This document shows positions 1 to 12,500 of a DNA stretch of 64,000 nucleotides, piece after piece. Each line of letters opens with the position of its first letter. Within the stretch, counting starts at the first letter, position 1. Both the position numbers and the translations under genes were made by a program. The notes beneath the pieces were generated by a model, which made no database searches, was not told where the DNA came from, and worked only from the letters and a program-made list of their open reading frames with translations. The stretch covers positions 52,413,131 to 52,477,130 of the forward strand of contig CM055268.1 in the NCBI GenBank assembly GCA_029237695.1, given 5' to 3'. This DNA comes from Conchocele bisecta. Lineage: Eukaryota > Mollusca > Bivalvia > Lucinida > Thyasiridae.

Positions 1-740
1 AAATGGTAGTGGAATATATTGTATATTAGATGCTCTTCGAAAAATGCGAAATTTGCTCTTAGACCAGCTTATAACGTTGGCATATGAATTGTTTCTTCGC
101 CGGAAATGATATGCATGGCAAATATGGAAACATTCCATGAACATAAATTACAATTTATTTACAAAATGTTAACAAACAAGACAACAATGACATCAGCATA
201 TGACCTTGATATTTGGGTGATGGTTTGGTGCGGCATATTACACAGAATTATAAAGGATGATGTTGAATGAAGAAGGGTAACAGAAATGAAAAAACAATGG
301 GGAAATGTTATGTCTATAAGAGAACAAAGGCGTAAGTGAATGGCCTTGACCTTGGGATGAAGGTGGGATGGGGCATTTTGTTTAGAATGATGTTGGATGA
401 TGGCATCAGCCAAACATTAAAATATTCCATGAAGTAAAGACAAATGAGAAGTAATTTAGGAAATGTTAAGTTGTAAGACCACAGACACAAGTGAATGACG
501 ACCTTGGGATGAAGATGGAGTGGGGCATTTTGTGAAGAATGACACATGATGATGTTAAGAAGACATCAGCCAAATATGAATATATTCCAGGAATGGAAAC
601 AGAAATTAGAAGAAATTTACGAAATGTTAAGTTTAATAAAACTTTATGAGATACGGATGCAGGAACGGCCAGGCGAACTAAATACTCCATATCGACATAC
701 TTCGTACATAGCCAAATAGTAAACCATGTCTTAACATTAT
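1..740. repeat. About 155-bp tandem repeat at the left edge
   Basis: Units recur near 165, 305, 462 and 622. Each contains a GACATCAGCCAAA-like string, an ATATTCCAT/AGGAAT string, AGAAATTTACGAAATGTTAAG and GACCTTGGGATGAAG. This resembles the tandem core of tandem-repeat-bearing MITEs seen elsewhere in the window. No gene is seen. Confidence 0.7.
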
Positions 741-744
741 TCTT

Positions 745-960
745 AGCCCTTACACTGCTGAATTAAATTCTGTTGTCTGCCATTTCTTTTCTATTTTTCT
801 TTTTTCTCATAAAAAACTTGCCTTGACAGCAGTTTAGAATCATTTCCATTGGAAATGATTCCAAAGTGCTGTCAAACCATGTTTTTATTGAGAAAGAAGG
901 TAAAATAAAAAGCACCAACAGACGACAATTTTTGTGTGCAGCAGTCGATTAAAGGGTTAA
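745..960. mobile_element. Family E MITE (hairpin, TTAA-type)
   Basis: A central palindrome CATTTCCATTGGAAATG is flanked by inverted CTGTCAA arms and CGTCTG/CAGACG. It ends AAGGGTTAA. The same element occurs at 7204, 33782, 41626, 58998 and 61497. Confidence 0.8.
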
Positions 961-1221
961 TGGACGGTTATGTTCTGTTAGATAGTGGCACACATATAAA
1001 CAACAATACTGTACATATAGCTGATACCTAAGTCATTAATGTCCAGGAAAGTCGGTGTAAGAGTTGGCTCTGGGGACAAACCATGCGACTCTAGCAGACT
1101 TGTGCCTTCTGTTTTCACAAACGTAGCCAGAATGACATCTCCAACGCATGGGTCTGCAAATATAAATATACGCAGACTTGCAAAGCATGCATTAGTTGTC
1201 ACAATTATAGCAGTCAATAAG

Positions 1222-1526
1222 TAGCCTATTTCATCAACATTGCAAAGTATACTTTAGTAGCAAAGTATACTTTGAGGGAGAAATTTTCATTTTTTTTTTA
1301 AATTTATTAATTTTTATTATACGGAATTTATTACATTATCACAGCCATTTAATGGCTGTGATAATGTAATAAATTCAGTATAATAATTCTGCATACTTTT
1401 AATCATGAAATATATGCATTTGTTAGTTCTATGTGAAATTATGTATTTCAGGAAAAATAAATGATTACTCCCTCAAAGTATACTTTGGTAGTAAAGTATA
1501 CTTTGCAATGTTGATGAAATAGGCTA
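1222..1526. mobile_element. Family A MITE, complete copy
   Basis: The terminal inverted repeats begin TAGCCTATTTCATCAACATT and contain two AAAGTATACTTT palindromes. A central perfect hairpin (ATTATCACAGCC and inverse) sits inside. Length is about 305 bp. Copies lie at 35474, 39588, 43561, 51630 and, as one arm, at 29879. Confidence 0.9.
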
Positions 1527-1587
1527 CTGAACATGGCTACTTTACTCAGAATACGTACAATTACAAGATGATATAAACATGAAATAA

Positions 1588-2190
1588 ATGTGCAAAACAA
1601 TACAAAAACAAAAGAGAAAAAACTTACACCGACCACAGAGCGTCACACTGCATTACGAGCTGTTCCGTGGCCGAGCGACCAGACAGACAAGTTGCGGTGG
1701 TTGGTTTCGCGAAGCACGATCGGCACGGGGCCCCATTCCGCCGCCGAGAAGCCCGAGAGAGAATCCAAGGAAAGTGATTACAAAGGTTTTAAGCTAGAAC
1801 TTTTCAAATCCAGCAGTTTGAATGGCGGAGACTACAGCTAAACAGGAGCCCGTTTCACTAAACTTTTTTCTACTAAAACATGAAAAAAGGATCGTAAGTG
1901 TTTTATTCTCAATAAATGTAAATCCAATAATTGTTTACAAGAAAATGTTGTTAATGTGAAATTTACAGACTATCATAATTTTGTACTTACTAACATTTTA
2001 GTCACACAAAGTTTAGAAAACGGCCCTCTGAAATATAAATGTGCAAAAAAAATACCAAAAAAACAACAAGAAAACAACAAGAAAACTTACAATCCAAGGA
2101 AAGTGATTATAAAACGTTTTTGAGCTAGAACTTTTCAAATCCAGCAGTTTCAATGGCGGAGACTGCAGCTAAACAGGGGCCCGTTTCACT
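1588..2190 (-). other. Duplicated exon-like segment with 5' splice sites
   Basis: Two related segments (about 1588-1870 and 2038-2190) share 19 of 20 bases in ATCCAAGGAAAGTGATTACA and all of TAGAACTTTTCAAATCCAGC. On the minus strand each ends in GTAAGT (1627-1622 and 2090-2085). The first copy has an extra GC-rich block of about 130 bp (1628-1760) that the second lacks. It could be the first exon and promoter of a gene lying to the left. No protein is recognised. Confidence 0.3.
1843..2032. mobile_element. Family F MITE, degenerate copy
   Basis: Begins near GCCCGTTTCACTAAACTTTT and ends in a diverged inverse. The internal GTGAAATTTACAGACTATCA matches the other F copies. Confidence 0.8.
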
Positions 2191-2391
2191 AAACTTTGTA
2201 CGATTAAAATGATCGAAAGTGCAAATTTAGGATCGTCTGGAAATTTCAATTGATGGATTTACATTTATTGAGCATAGGCTGCATATTAATTGTTTACAAT
2301 AAAACATTCTTAATGTGAAATTTACAGACTATCATTATTTTGGATGTACAAACATTTTAGTCGTACAAAGTTTACTGAAACGGCACCCTGG
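2175..2391. mobile_element. Family F MITE
   Basis: Inverted ends GGGGCCCGTTTCACTAAACT and AAGTTTACTGAAACGGCACC. Internal GATCGTCTGGAAATTTCAAT is shared with the copy at 63213. Confidence 0.9.
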
Positions 2392-2455
2392 TTCTAACTA
2401 CTCACTTTTACCCACGACATTTGTGAACATGTTCAGAAATTTTAATCATGGTCCC

Positions 2456-2666
2456 TTAACCCTTTCACTCCTAAGCAATTGAAATGAACACGCCCATGCT
2501 ATTATGCAGACTAAACCATTTCTCAGAAACGGGTATTGTTATCAGAAATAAGAAAATATGTGAAAATGGTGCAGATCCTGATGAGTCGGCTTTTTACGAG
2601 CTGGCTCATGTGGATCTACACTGTTTGCCAACATGTATGATAGGTCTGTGATGTTGAAAGGGTTAA
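2456..2666. mobile_element. Family C MITE (TTAA-type)
   Basis: Flanked by TTAA, with ends CCCTTTCACTCCTAAG and GTTGAAAGGG. Contains GTGCAGATCCTGATGAG and CTCATGTGGATCTACACTG as an internal inverted pair. More copies lie at 3596, 41956, 43262, 53177 and 54298. Confidence 0.9.
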
Positions 2667-2750
2667 TTACATTTGAAATACTTTAGGCATGCAAAAACTG
2701 TGAAATATTTGCTTCCTATTTGATGAATATATTTCAATGATAGGCTACTA

Positions 2751-2957
2751 CCACAGGGTGAAGTAACGGACCGAGGTCTATAAATACATTAAATATGCCT
2801 AAAAGCATAAATAAATGAAGAAAAAAAAAATTTTGTTTCCCCTTCCACTTTAATAGATGGAAGGGGTAAAAAAATTACTTTTTTTTTTCTTCATTTATTT
2901 ATGCTTTAGGCATATTTAATGTATTTATAGACCTCGGTCCGTTACTTCACCCTGTGG
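2751..2957. mobile_element. Long palindromic element
   Basis: Two arms of about 85 bp are near-perfect inverses, starting CCACAGGGTGAAGTAACGGA. The centre has a second small hairpin, CCCCTTCCA/TGGAAGGGG. One isolated arm is found at 59408-59475. Confidence 0.9.
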
Positions 2958-3349
2958 ATACTACGTCATCGCGCACCTAATAATGATTCCCTATATTAAA
3001 GGTAAAAGTGCCAAGTGCCATTTTCTGTTCAAAAACCTTATTTTTAGGAAATTATTTATTGCGGAACAAAGATTCTCAATACCCAATTTAAGTAAAGTGC
3101 TTTTACTGGATAATTAGCCTGTTAAAGCCTAAAAGACATTGTAAATATTAGTGTAGGGGTAATATCAAAGTTCATTGGGAACCCATGCAATAAAAGTATT
3201 AAAATGGGTATTGGGAGTCGTTGTTGCACTATGAATCATTTCCTAAATAAAAGGTCTTTCAACAGAAAACAACAATATTACCTTTCTAGCCGGAGCTAAA
3301 TTCAGTGCATCGGGAATCATTTAACAAATGCGCGATGAAGTAGTATCCT
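2955..3349. mobile_element. MITE with GGATACTAC inverted ends (family X)
   Basis: Ends GGATACTACGTCATCGCGCA and GCGCGATGAAGTAGTATCC are inverse. Inner parts TTTTCTGTTCAAAAACCTTA and its diverged inverse (ACCTTTCAACAGAAAA-like) continue the symmetry. It directly abuts the palindrome on its left. Confidence 0.8.
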
Positions 3350-3443
3350 ACCATTGTATTTGCTGTGACTGCTCATTGATGAGACGGTTCAAATAAGTAG
3401 CCACAATTCTTTGAAAAGCAAAATTCAGTATCCTCAGAATGTA

Positions 3444-3449
3444 TTTATT
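3444..3449 (-). terminator. Polyadenylation signal of the unknown minus-strand gene
   Basis: AATAAA on the minus strand, 4 to 9 bases after the TAG of the last exon. The 3' untranslated region would be very short. Confidence 0.5.
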
Positions 3450-3452
3450 TGG

Positions 3453-3572
3453 CTAACCTTTGTCCACAGGTAGAGTGGAGCGGGATTGCGTCAGTGAAGC
3501 CAGCAGGGATGTAGCCAGTGTGGTCAGATCTGGGTCTGCTTCCTCCAACACCAACACGTCCTCCAGCTCACC
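3453..3572 (-). CDS. Unknown gene, terminal coding exon
   Basis: The acceptor is TTTATCAG. It has 39 codons and a TAG at 3455-3453. It reads GELEDVLVLEEADPDL, then a leucine/serine-rich run, and ends STLPVDKG. The stop is followed within 10 bases by AATAAA, which supports a terminal exon. Confidence 0.6.
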   Translation of the reverse strand, partial: GELEDVLVLEEADPDLTTLATSLLASLTQSRSTLPVDKG

Positions 3573-6500
3573 CTGATAAACAATTCATTATTTCCTTAAA
3601 CCTTTCACCCCTAAGTACATGTAACTGGAATGGATTTTGATATGTTAATTTTGCAACCAATCCAACCATCACAAAATGATTTTCAGACCATTTATGAAAA
3701 GGGGGTGTTTTTGTTCTCAAAAATATGAAAATTACTTGCAACAAGAGTGCCGTAAGTCACAAAATACGCCCGTCGAAGATGGGCCAGGCAGCGAAGATGC
3801 AGAAATGTGAAGCTGTCACCAAGGCAAGAAACATTAATAAGAATTTGAAAATCTATAGCATTATTTCTTCCTCTTGTTGTGCTAAACAGGTAAACTAATT
3901 TAGGGAGAGATGTGTAAAGTAGAAATTATATAGAATTGGATACAACTAGAAAATGTGTTCATAGAACACGGATGCCCCACATATCGCTTTGATAATAAAC
4001 AAGGAAATTTTTTAAAAAAGTCCACAAGGGCAGATAATCCATGTCCCGGGGGTCGAATCAAAAATCAAAATAAACTTTGCACATCTACTCATCATAAGGA
4101 AGCTATATACCAAGTTTCAGGGCTGTAGCTATTACGGTTTAAAAGTGTTAAGACTTACAAGCCAAAATCAGAAAATTCTAAGTAAAAAAGGGGGAGATAA
4201 TCCATGAGCTGGGGGTCAAATAAAAAATCAAAATAAACTTTGCACATCTACTCATCATAAGGAAGCTACATGTTTTACGATTTATAAGCCAAAATTGGAA
4301 AATTCTAAGTAAAAAAGGGGGAGATAATCCATGACCCGGGGGTCGAATAAAAAATCGAAATAAAAGTTGCGCGTCTGCTCATCATAAGGAAGCTAGATAC
4401 AAAGTTTCAAGTCTGTAGCTATTACGGTTTAAAAGTTTTACGACTTACAAGGTTGGTGACGGATGGAAGGACGGATGGGACGGACGCACAAGGGTAACAC
4501 TAAATACCCTTCACTATCGTGGTGGGGCATACAAATGTCGAAAAAAATAGCTAAGTTAAAAAGGTGATATATTTGTTAAAAAATATTTTTTGGCATAAAA
4601 ACACCAAAGTGCACATCTTCAATATGTGTAGAAGACAAGTTTATAGTTTCATATCGAATGACGGAATGGTTTCAGAGGAGTTATGTACAAAAATGTAGAA
4701 AGAAATGGCTATTAAAGTTAAAAAGGTGATATTTTTGTTAAAAAACTTTTTTGGCATAAAAACAGCAAGGAGCACATCTTCAATATGTGTAGAAGATGTG
4801 TGTATAGTCTCAGATCGATTGACTGAACTGTTTCAGAGGAGTTGTGTACACAAACTTTGTACCCTCTATAGAATTGAATACAAAAATGTAGAAAAAATGG
4901 CCAAATTAAAAAGGTGATGTTTGTTAAAAAAAAAAAAATTTGTCATAAAAACAGCAAGGTTCACGTCTTCAATATGTGCATAGTTTCATATCGATTGACT
5001 GAACAGCTTCAAAGGAGTTGTGTACACAAACTCAGTACCCTATATATAGAATTGTACACAAAAATGTAGAAAAAATGGCTATTAAAGTTAAAAAGTTGAT
5101 TTTTTTTTGGCATAAAAACACCAAGGTGCACATATTCAATATGTGTAGAAGACGTGTGTATAGTTTCAAATCGATTGACTGAACGGTTTCAGAGGAGTTG
5201 GGTACACAAACTAAGCCGTTTTTCTGTCCGCCGCTGCCCACCGGCCGTCACGAGCCGGCTCATCTGGATCCGAGTACACGTTTTTCCAATAACCACTATA
5301 CAGGCCTGTGGTGTTGAAAGGGTTAATTTACCCATTAAAGACGGAATCTATTAAAGTACATGTAGCATGCAACTTTCTTTATAAAAATCCCTAATTTCCT
5401 CATTTCTTCCCGAAGTATACATTGTCACCGTTCATTTGAACCATAGAACTTGCCAGAATCCCCCAGTGCAGCAGTTGACTCCTCTATCAGGTATGCATGA
5501 CCGCACAATGCTGCATGAGGAAAATACCAGACTATAGAAACGATAATAGCTTATCCCATTACAGACAGGATATTGTTATAGTAGCATGAAACTTTAGAGA
5601 CAAAATTCCCTATATTCTGTTATGATGTTACCACTCGTTTGAACCATCTCGTTCAGCTGAGAAGGTTCAAGTGAGTGGCAACAACATACATTTATATGGA
5701 GAAATAAATGAAATCATCACTTTTCAACAGAAATACAGTGGAACCTCTCTAAACCGGACACCACTCAAACACATGTGATCTTATTTTTGATGAGTTTCTT
5801 GGTCATTTATCTCGGGTGATAATGTCTGTTCGTGATGGCATAGCACACAACTATAGCTCAGAGTGATCGGATGCCTGATTACAGTGCAACCCAGGGTGTT
5901 CGGGTTAGAGAGATTTCACTGTATATTGTACATGCATCTATAGACTGCAATAGGCTAGTAACTGATTGGATTGTTAATATCCGTTCAAAAACAGTGTAAA
6001 GGGTGTCTGGTTTACTGACATGAACACTAACACTGCGCGAGAAGTTTGATCATGAATATACATCATGTGACGGCTGATGGTATTATATACAGTGGGGTCA
6101 GCTTGTAAGTGCACACACGAACGAACACGACAGGTTGGTTCCAACCTGTCGTGTTCGTTCGTGTGTGCACTTACACGCTGACCCCACTGTACAAACATAC
6201 TTCTGTTGAAGAAAACTCCATTTTTGACAGTGTTTCTTTAAATGGTTCTGGTGTACACTTCAGATGCAGGTAAGACCAGTTGGCCTCTGTATCATCCAAT
6301 CTGGTAGTTTCACTGAAGTATATACAATTTCAAGGGCCCGCTTGCTAGACTGAAATATACCTAAATGTGGCTATGACTGGAGAAATACCAGGGACTATGG
6401 ATTTTGTGGTCAGTCTAGTGCCTGACCTAATAGCACACTCCAGCTGAATTTTAAGTATCTATACCATTTGTTTGAAGCAGGGAAAGTGGTTAACTGATTA

Positions 6501-9500
6501 AAAGGCAAACATTGCAGATACTGATCAGACTGTGTGAATGCACAGGCTTGTCTCGGTCTACTCTGATCACAAGTGCCATAATTCACATTTCTCCAATGGC
6601 AGCCACACATAAATATTTATGTGTAACTTTTGATGCAAAGAATGGCTAAGAGCTTAAATATCCTTGCAAAGTTTAAAAAGGTCAAAGTTTTTGTTAACAT
6701 TCATAAGAATGTGGAAGATGTTCACACGTATCAAATGTCCAAATAAATAAGAAATCCTTCAACTTGTATAGAACTGGTTAAAGAAACTGGTCCAATCTTT
6801 TCGACACACAGAATGTTTTCAAGTGACCTTGTGAAGGTAAGGAAAGTATCAAATAATACTTACTTTGGAGTGGGCGACGTTGTTGTTGTTGTAACCACGT
6901 GATCATGCACCTTGCTAGTGTGATGGATAGAAAGTCAACGCGACATGCTCTTCGAATATAGGGCATACATTTTTTTTTACTACATTGCATGAGAAAAGTT
7001 AATGTGACATTCTACCTTTACCTAATTAGAAGGTTGTAATATTTTCTGTAAATGATGTCAAAAATATAGTTCCGCATTTGCTATGAAAATTTTATCAACT
7101 TTCGACATCATTTACAGAAAATATCAGTCTTTGTAAACATTTTTCATGAAAAATCGCACATCTTGTCACATGGCTTGTCTCATATGTAAAATGCCATACT
7201 GATTTAACCCTTAGACCGCTATCTTATTTTTTTGTCGTCTGCTGTTTATTTTCTATTTTCCATTTTTATCATCAAAAACATGCTTTGACAGCACTTTCGA
7301 ATAATTTACAACATGTTTTGACAGCACTTCATAATCATTTCCATTGGAAATGATTCTGAAGTGCTGTCAAACCATGTTTTTATTGAGAAATAAGGCAAGA
7401 TATAAAAGCAACATCAGACGACCATAGTTGTGAGTAGCGGTCTAACGGTTAATGATTTTTCATCAATCATGTTAAAGGTACATGCCAACTCAGTGGGCAC
7501 AAAAAATATTCTTTATAGGACTTAAATAAGTGTATAATTGTGTCACTATTCCACCAGTTCTAAAGATTACGAGTCGCCGCTATACAGGTATAATCATTTA
7601 GTAATATTTATTATACTGATAGTGACGCGTGTTGGTATCAGGCTATTTCATATGCAAATGAGGCATGGTATTTTATAATTATTTATACTAATTACCTGAA
7701 AAAATAATATTTTCGACAGATTATAAAGTATGATAATTGAACATCAAAAAATAAATACAGAATATAAATTGTAATGTCCATTAACATTTTAAGGAAACAC
7801 GGTTATCGCCCCCGATATCAGTGTGGAAAGTTACGTCTGATATAAAATGTATAATAATGTCAATCAATATGTGGGGTAATGATGAATGAATGTTTATTTT
7901 ACCACAAAATGTCTCTGATGGATGATGTCTCTGATATAAAGAACATTTTGTGCATACTGAGTGGGCATTTATCTTTAAACTACTGTCTGTTCCACGCTTT
8001 TCTGCCGACAAACTTTTGGCTGTTAAACACATTAAATGTAAATAAGAGAGCCACCAACAGAATGTATTCATTCCCTGTGGTGTTTGGATCATAAACATGC
8101 ACATTCAATTTTAGGCCAATCGCTCATACAGTAAAGAAGTTATAGGAGAATGGAGAAACGCGCACGCATCTATAATTGAATGTGAAATTTCAAAGTTATT
8201 TGACCTTAACCTTGGGCATGGAGGGAGTACCGTTGGGGCGGAGAATGAAAACATGAAAGATGAACAACATGCACATGAAGTTTCAAGCCAATCGCTCAAA
8301 CACGAAAGAAGTTACAGGAGAATTGCGAAACTCGCACGCAGCTACTGAATCTGGCGGGGAATGAACATACGAATGATGAGAAACATGCACATGAAGTTCC
8401 AAGCCAATCGCTCATATAGTAAAGTTGTTATAGTGGAATGGAGAAGCAAACACACATCTACTGATGCAGATTTTACAAAAACTTTTAATGCAAATTTCAG
8501 AGTAATATGATGTTGACCGTGGACTGCATAGGTGGGCTATAGAATGAATGAAAATATGAATGGTGATAAAGAAGTACCGGTACGTGAAGGTTCAAGCGAA
8601 TTGGACTTACCGTATGGTTATGGGGATATTGGGTACTTTAACTTTCTGCGGAGTAGATAAAAATATTTCAACTATACCCGAAAATGTCATCTTCTCTCCT
8701 CTGTTTGCCGCCTTCAAGAAGTGGGTCATCAACAATGCAGGATTTCTGCCTGGACAGCAGGAATGCTAGTGAGGGCAGCGCGGCCGGTCCATCGCGCACA
8801 CAATCCTGCTCAGACAATATGTCAAGCCGGAGTTCACCTGTAGTGTACATGTATACTAAACTATAATGTGCATGCATGACACTCTCAGAAAACTGTAATG
8901 TAGCTGTGACTGGATAAATGGGGCTTATGGGACTTGTGACCAGTGTAGCTCTGCTCCTGATCAAATAGCACACTCATGTAGCCCGATAACGATCTATATA
9001 GCTTGTTAGAAGCACAATAGATGTTGCATTGATGGATTAGCGAACCGTGCAGGTCCTGATCAGACTGCGCGGATGCACAGGCTGATCCAGATCTACACTA
9101 GTTGCAAAACCCATAAACCACATTTCTCCAGTCACTGCCACTATTCATAATTTTGCATATTTTTCTTCACAGTTCATATTTTTGGTATGGTATTCATAAT
9201 AAAAGTTCAAACAACTGGTCAGACAATACAATGTAATTTAATAAGAATCAACGAAGCGAGCCTGTGATGCTTTAGTTTAACAAATATTAAGAAGCTGTGT
9301 GAACAGAAAACAGGAAACAGACATGAAAAGAAATTTCCCTCAATGTTAAGTTTGTGAAAGCACAGAGATTGTGAACTTGGAGTATGCGGGGGTATGACAG
9401 TCGTCGATTTTTCATGGCATAATAGAGAATTATCAAGCAATGAGGTGAAAGGAAACAGAAATTATAACAAATTTCCCTAAACGTTAAGTTTATGAATGCA

Positions 9501-12500
9501 TTAAGATAGTGACCTTGACCATGGGGTTAGCAGGGGTATGATGGTAGTGGATTTGTCACACCATTATAAAAAAGTTCCCCCTACATTAAGTTTTCGAAGA
9601 CGGACACCAGACAGACACACGGACTGACAGACGCTGACTCCTTTGGAAGGCACGCTAAAATTTGGAATGTGACAATCAATTGACGCATGGAACAATAACT
9701 GCTAATATGGTGGCATAAAATCTAGCATGGATGGCAAAAAAGATATCCATTTAAAGGTACAAACAGTTCTTTATAGGAATCAAATAAGTGTATAATTGTG
9801 TCACTATTCCACCAGTTCTAACAAGAAACGAGGCAAAGCCACGAAGGCCAGGTTTTTTCCAAGCATAGACACTTGGATAACATAATTATACCCACTTTTT
9901 GTAGACTAGATGGCCGTAGCCTGCATGTCGCGCCTTGGGGCGAGGCATGGACACTAAAAAAATAGATATAGTAGATGGAAAAACTTTAACCAAATGCATT
10001 TAACCAGACACACGGATGTACGGATGGACGTATGCCAAAATGCCGACGATATCGCACTGACAATGATGATAAACACCCATGTGAAGTATCAAGGTAATGG
10101 GTGAAGCACTTGCAGAGATATAGTACACGAAAAAACTTTAACAAAAGAATTCAAAGTAATTTGACCTTGACATTGGGCACAGGGGCAGCACGGTTGGGGG
10201 GTAGAATGAAAATATGGATGATGATAAACACCCATGTGAAGTTTCAAGGTAATGGGCGAAGCAGTTGCAGAGATATAGTATAACTGTAGTATAACAAAAA
10301 AGTTTTAAGCAAAAAACTTTAACCAGACGTAAGTTAAAAAGTTAACGTTGAAAATGGCTAAGTCAATTACGTAGAAATAATAGGTGAAGGTAAAAAAATG
10401 GTCACATGTTGGATAGTTGTATGTGGTAGGCATCCCTTGGTTATGAAGCTGTGAAAGTTTGGTGGTCCTAGGTGGTACAGTACCAAAGAAATGGACTTAA
10501 ACACGAAAACTTAACATTGTAAACGCGAAAACTTAACATTGAAAATGGCTAAGTCGACTGCGCGGAAAAAATGGGTCAAGTTAAAAAAAAAGTAACATGT
10601 TGGATAGTGACATGTGGTGGGCACCCCTTGATTATGAAGCTGTGAAAGTTTGGTGGTCCTAGATGGTACAGTACCAAAGAAATGGACTTAAACACGAAAA
10701 CTTAACATTGTAAACGCGAAAACTTAACATTGAAAATGGCTAAGTCGACTGCGCGGAAAAAATGGGTCAAGTTAAAAAAAAAAGTAACATGTTGGATAGT
10801 GATATGTGGTGGGCACCCCTTGATTATGAAGCTGTGAAAGTTTGGTGGTCCTAGGTGGTACAGTAACAAAGAAATGGACTCAAACACGAAAACTTAACAT
10901 TGAAAATGGCTAAGTCGACTGCGCGGAAAAAATGGGTCAAGTTAAAAAAAAAAGTAACATGTTGGATAGTGATATGTGGTGGGCACCCCTTGATTATGAA
11001 GCTGTGAAAGTTTGGTGGTCCTAGGTGGTACAGTAACAAAGAAATGGACTCAAACACGAAAACTTAACATTGATTGTGGACGCCGCCCGCCCGCCCGCCG
11101 CCCGCCCGGCTTTCGCCAATCCAATAGCCTGGATTTTTTTCTTCAAAAAACCTGGCTAAAAATTACGTGTGCCCACTATACAGATATAATCATTTAGTAA
11201 TATTTATTGTACTGATAGTGACTCGCGGTGGTATCAGGGTATTTTCATATGCAAATGAGGCATGATATTTTTTAATTATTTATACTAATTAAATACGTCA
11301 CCCGAAAAAATTATATTTTCGACAGATTATAAAGTACGATCATTGCACACCAAAAATTAAATAAAGAGAATAAATAGTCATGTCCGTTAACATTTTAAGG
11401 AAACACGGTTATCGCCCCTGATATCAGTGTGGAATTTTACGTCTGATATAAAATGCATGATAAGAATGCCAATCAGTACGTAGGGTAATGGTGCATGAAT
11501 GTTTGTTTTGCCAGAAAATGTCTACGATGATGTCTCTGATATAAAGAACATTTTGTGCCTACTGAGTGGGCATGTACCTTTAATATATGAACGGATTGAA
11601 TGAAAAAGGAAATTCACTTCAAAGATGTATTACAAGTATCAAGCTTTTGTCTATTATTGTTTAAATGTGTTACATACCAAGTGCAAAGTGCCAGATAATC
11701 CATAATCCATCCATAATCCATGGTTAGAACATCACAGAAATCTCACAGAAAGTCATTAAATAAGTTTAATAGTACTTACAACGATCTGAGGAATATAACT
11801 GCAAGTTCTCTTTCTCGAAGTTCTCGTTAAATGTGTCGTCTATCTGTTGGCCAACGCTGTCTTGTGAGAATATATCTTGAGAGCTGGGATTGGAACTCGG
11901 TACCACCTCGCACAGATTGAATGTGATGCCATAGGCTGGCACAAGGTCGTCACTGCAATAGTAGCCCATACCAATTATAGGCCGAATACAACTACAGTAA
12001 TATGAAAGCTTGGACACTTTTTTGATGATATTTTTTCTGTTTATGTTCGAAGTATATGTTGTTACCACTCATTTGAACCGTCTCGATGAGACGGTTCAAA
12101 TGAGTGGTAACAACATATTCTTTTACTGAGAAACAATGAAAATAATCAGATTTTCCAATAGAAAGTACTGTATCCATAGACTTCAATTACATAACCAATA
12201 CCCATTACAGGGCTACCAGCTGAGAAAGAGGCTGTACAATATTTACAAACAACTGTACAGTTATCCAGACCAAGCATGCTTCCTGACAATTTGAATTAAT
12301 TTTTGTGGTCTGCTGTTTATTTCTTATTTTCAATTTTTCTCATCAAAACCATACTTTGACAACACTGTACAATCATTCCATTGGCCTTATAACTTTCACG
12401 AAGAATGAAGTACCAATTATTTATATTCACATGCTCTAGATTTAAAACAAGAATTCCACCACGGAAGAGGTGTCACGCCTGCCGAGGCATTTGACTGTAA

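Noticed and set aside
7781..8104. 107-codon minus-strand open frame
   Set aside because: It is family B and J repeat sequence; the same pieces recur at 31680-32003 and 54939-55166.
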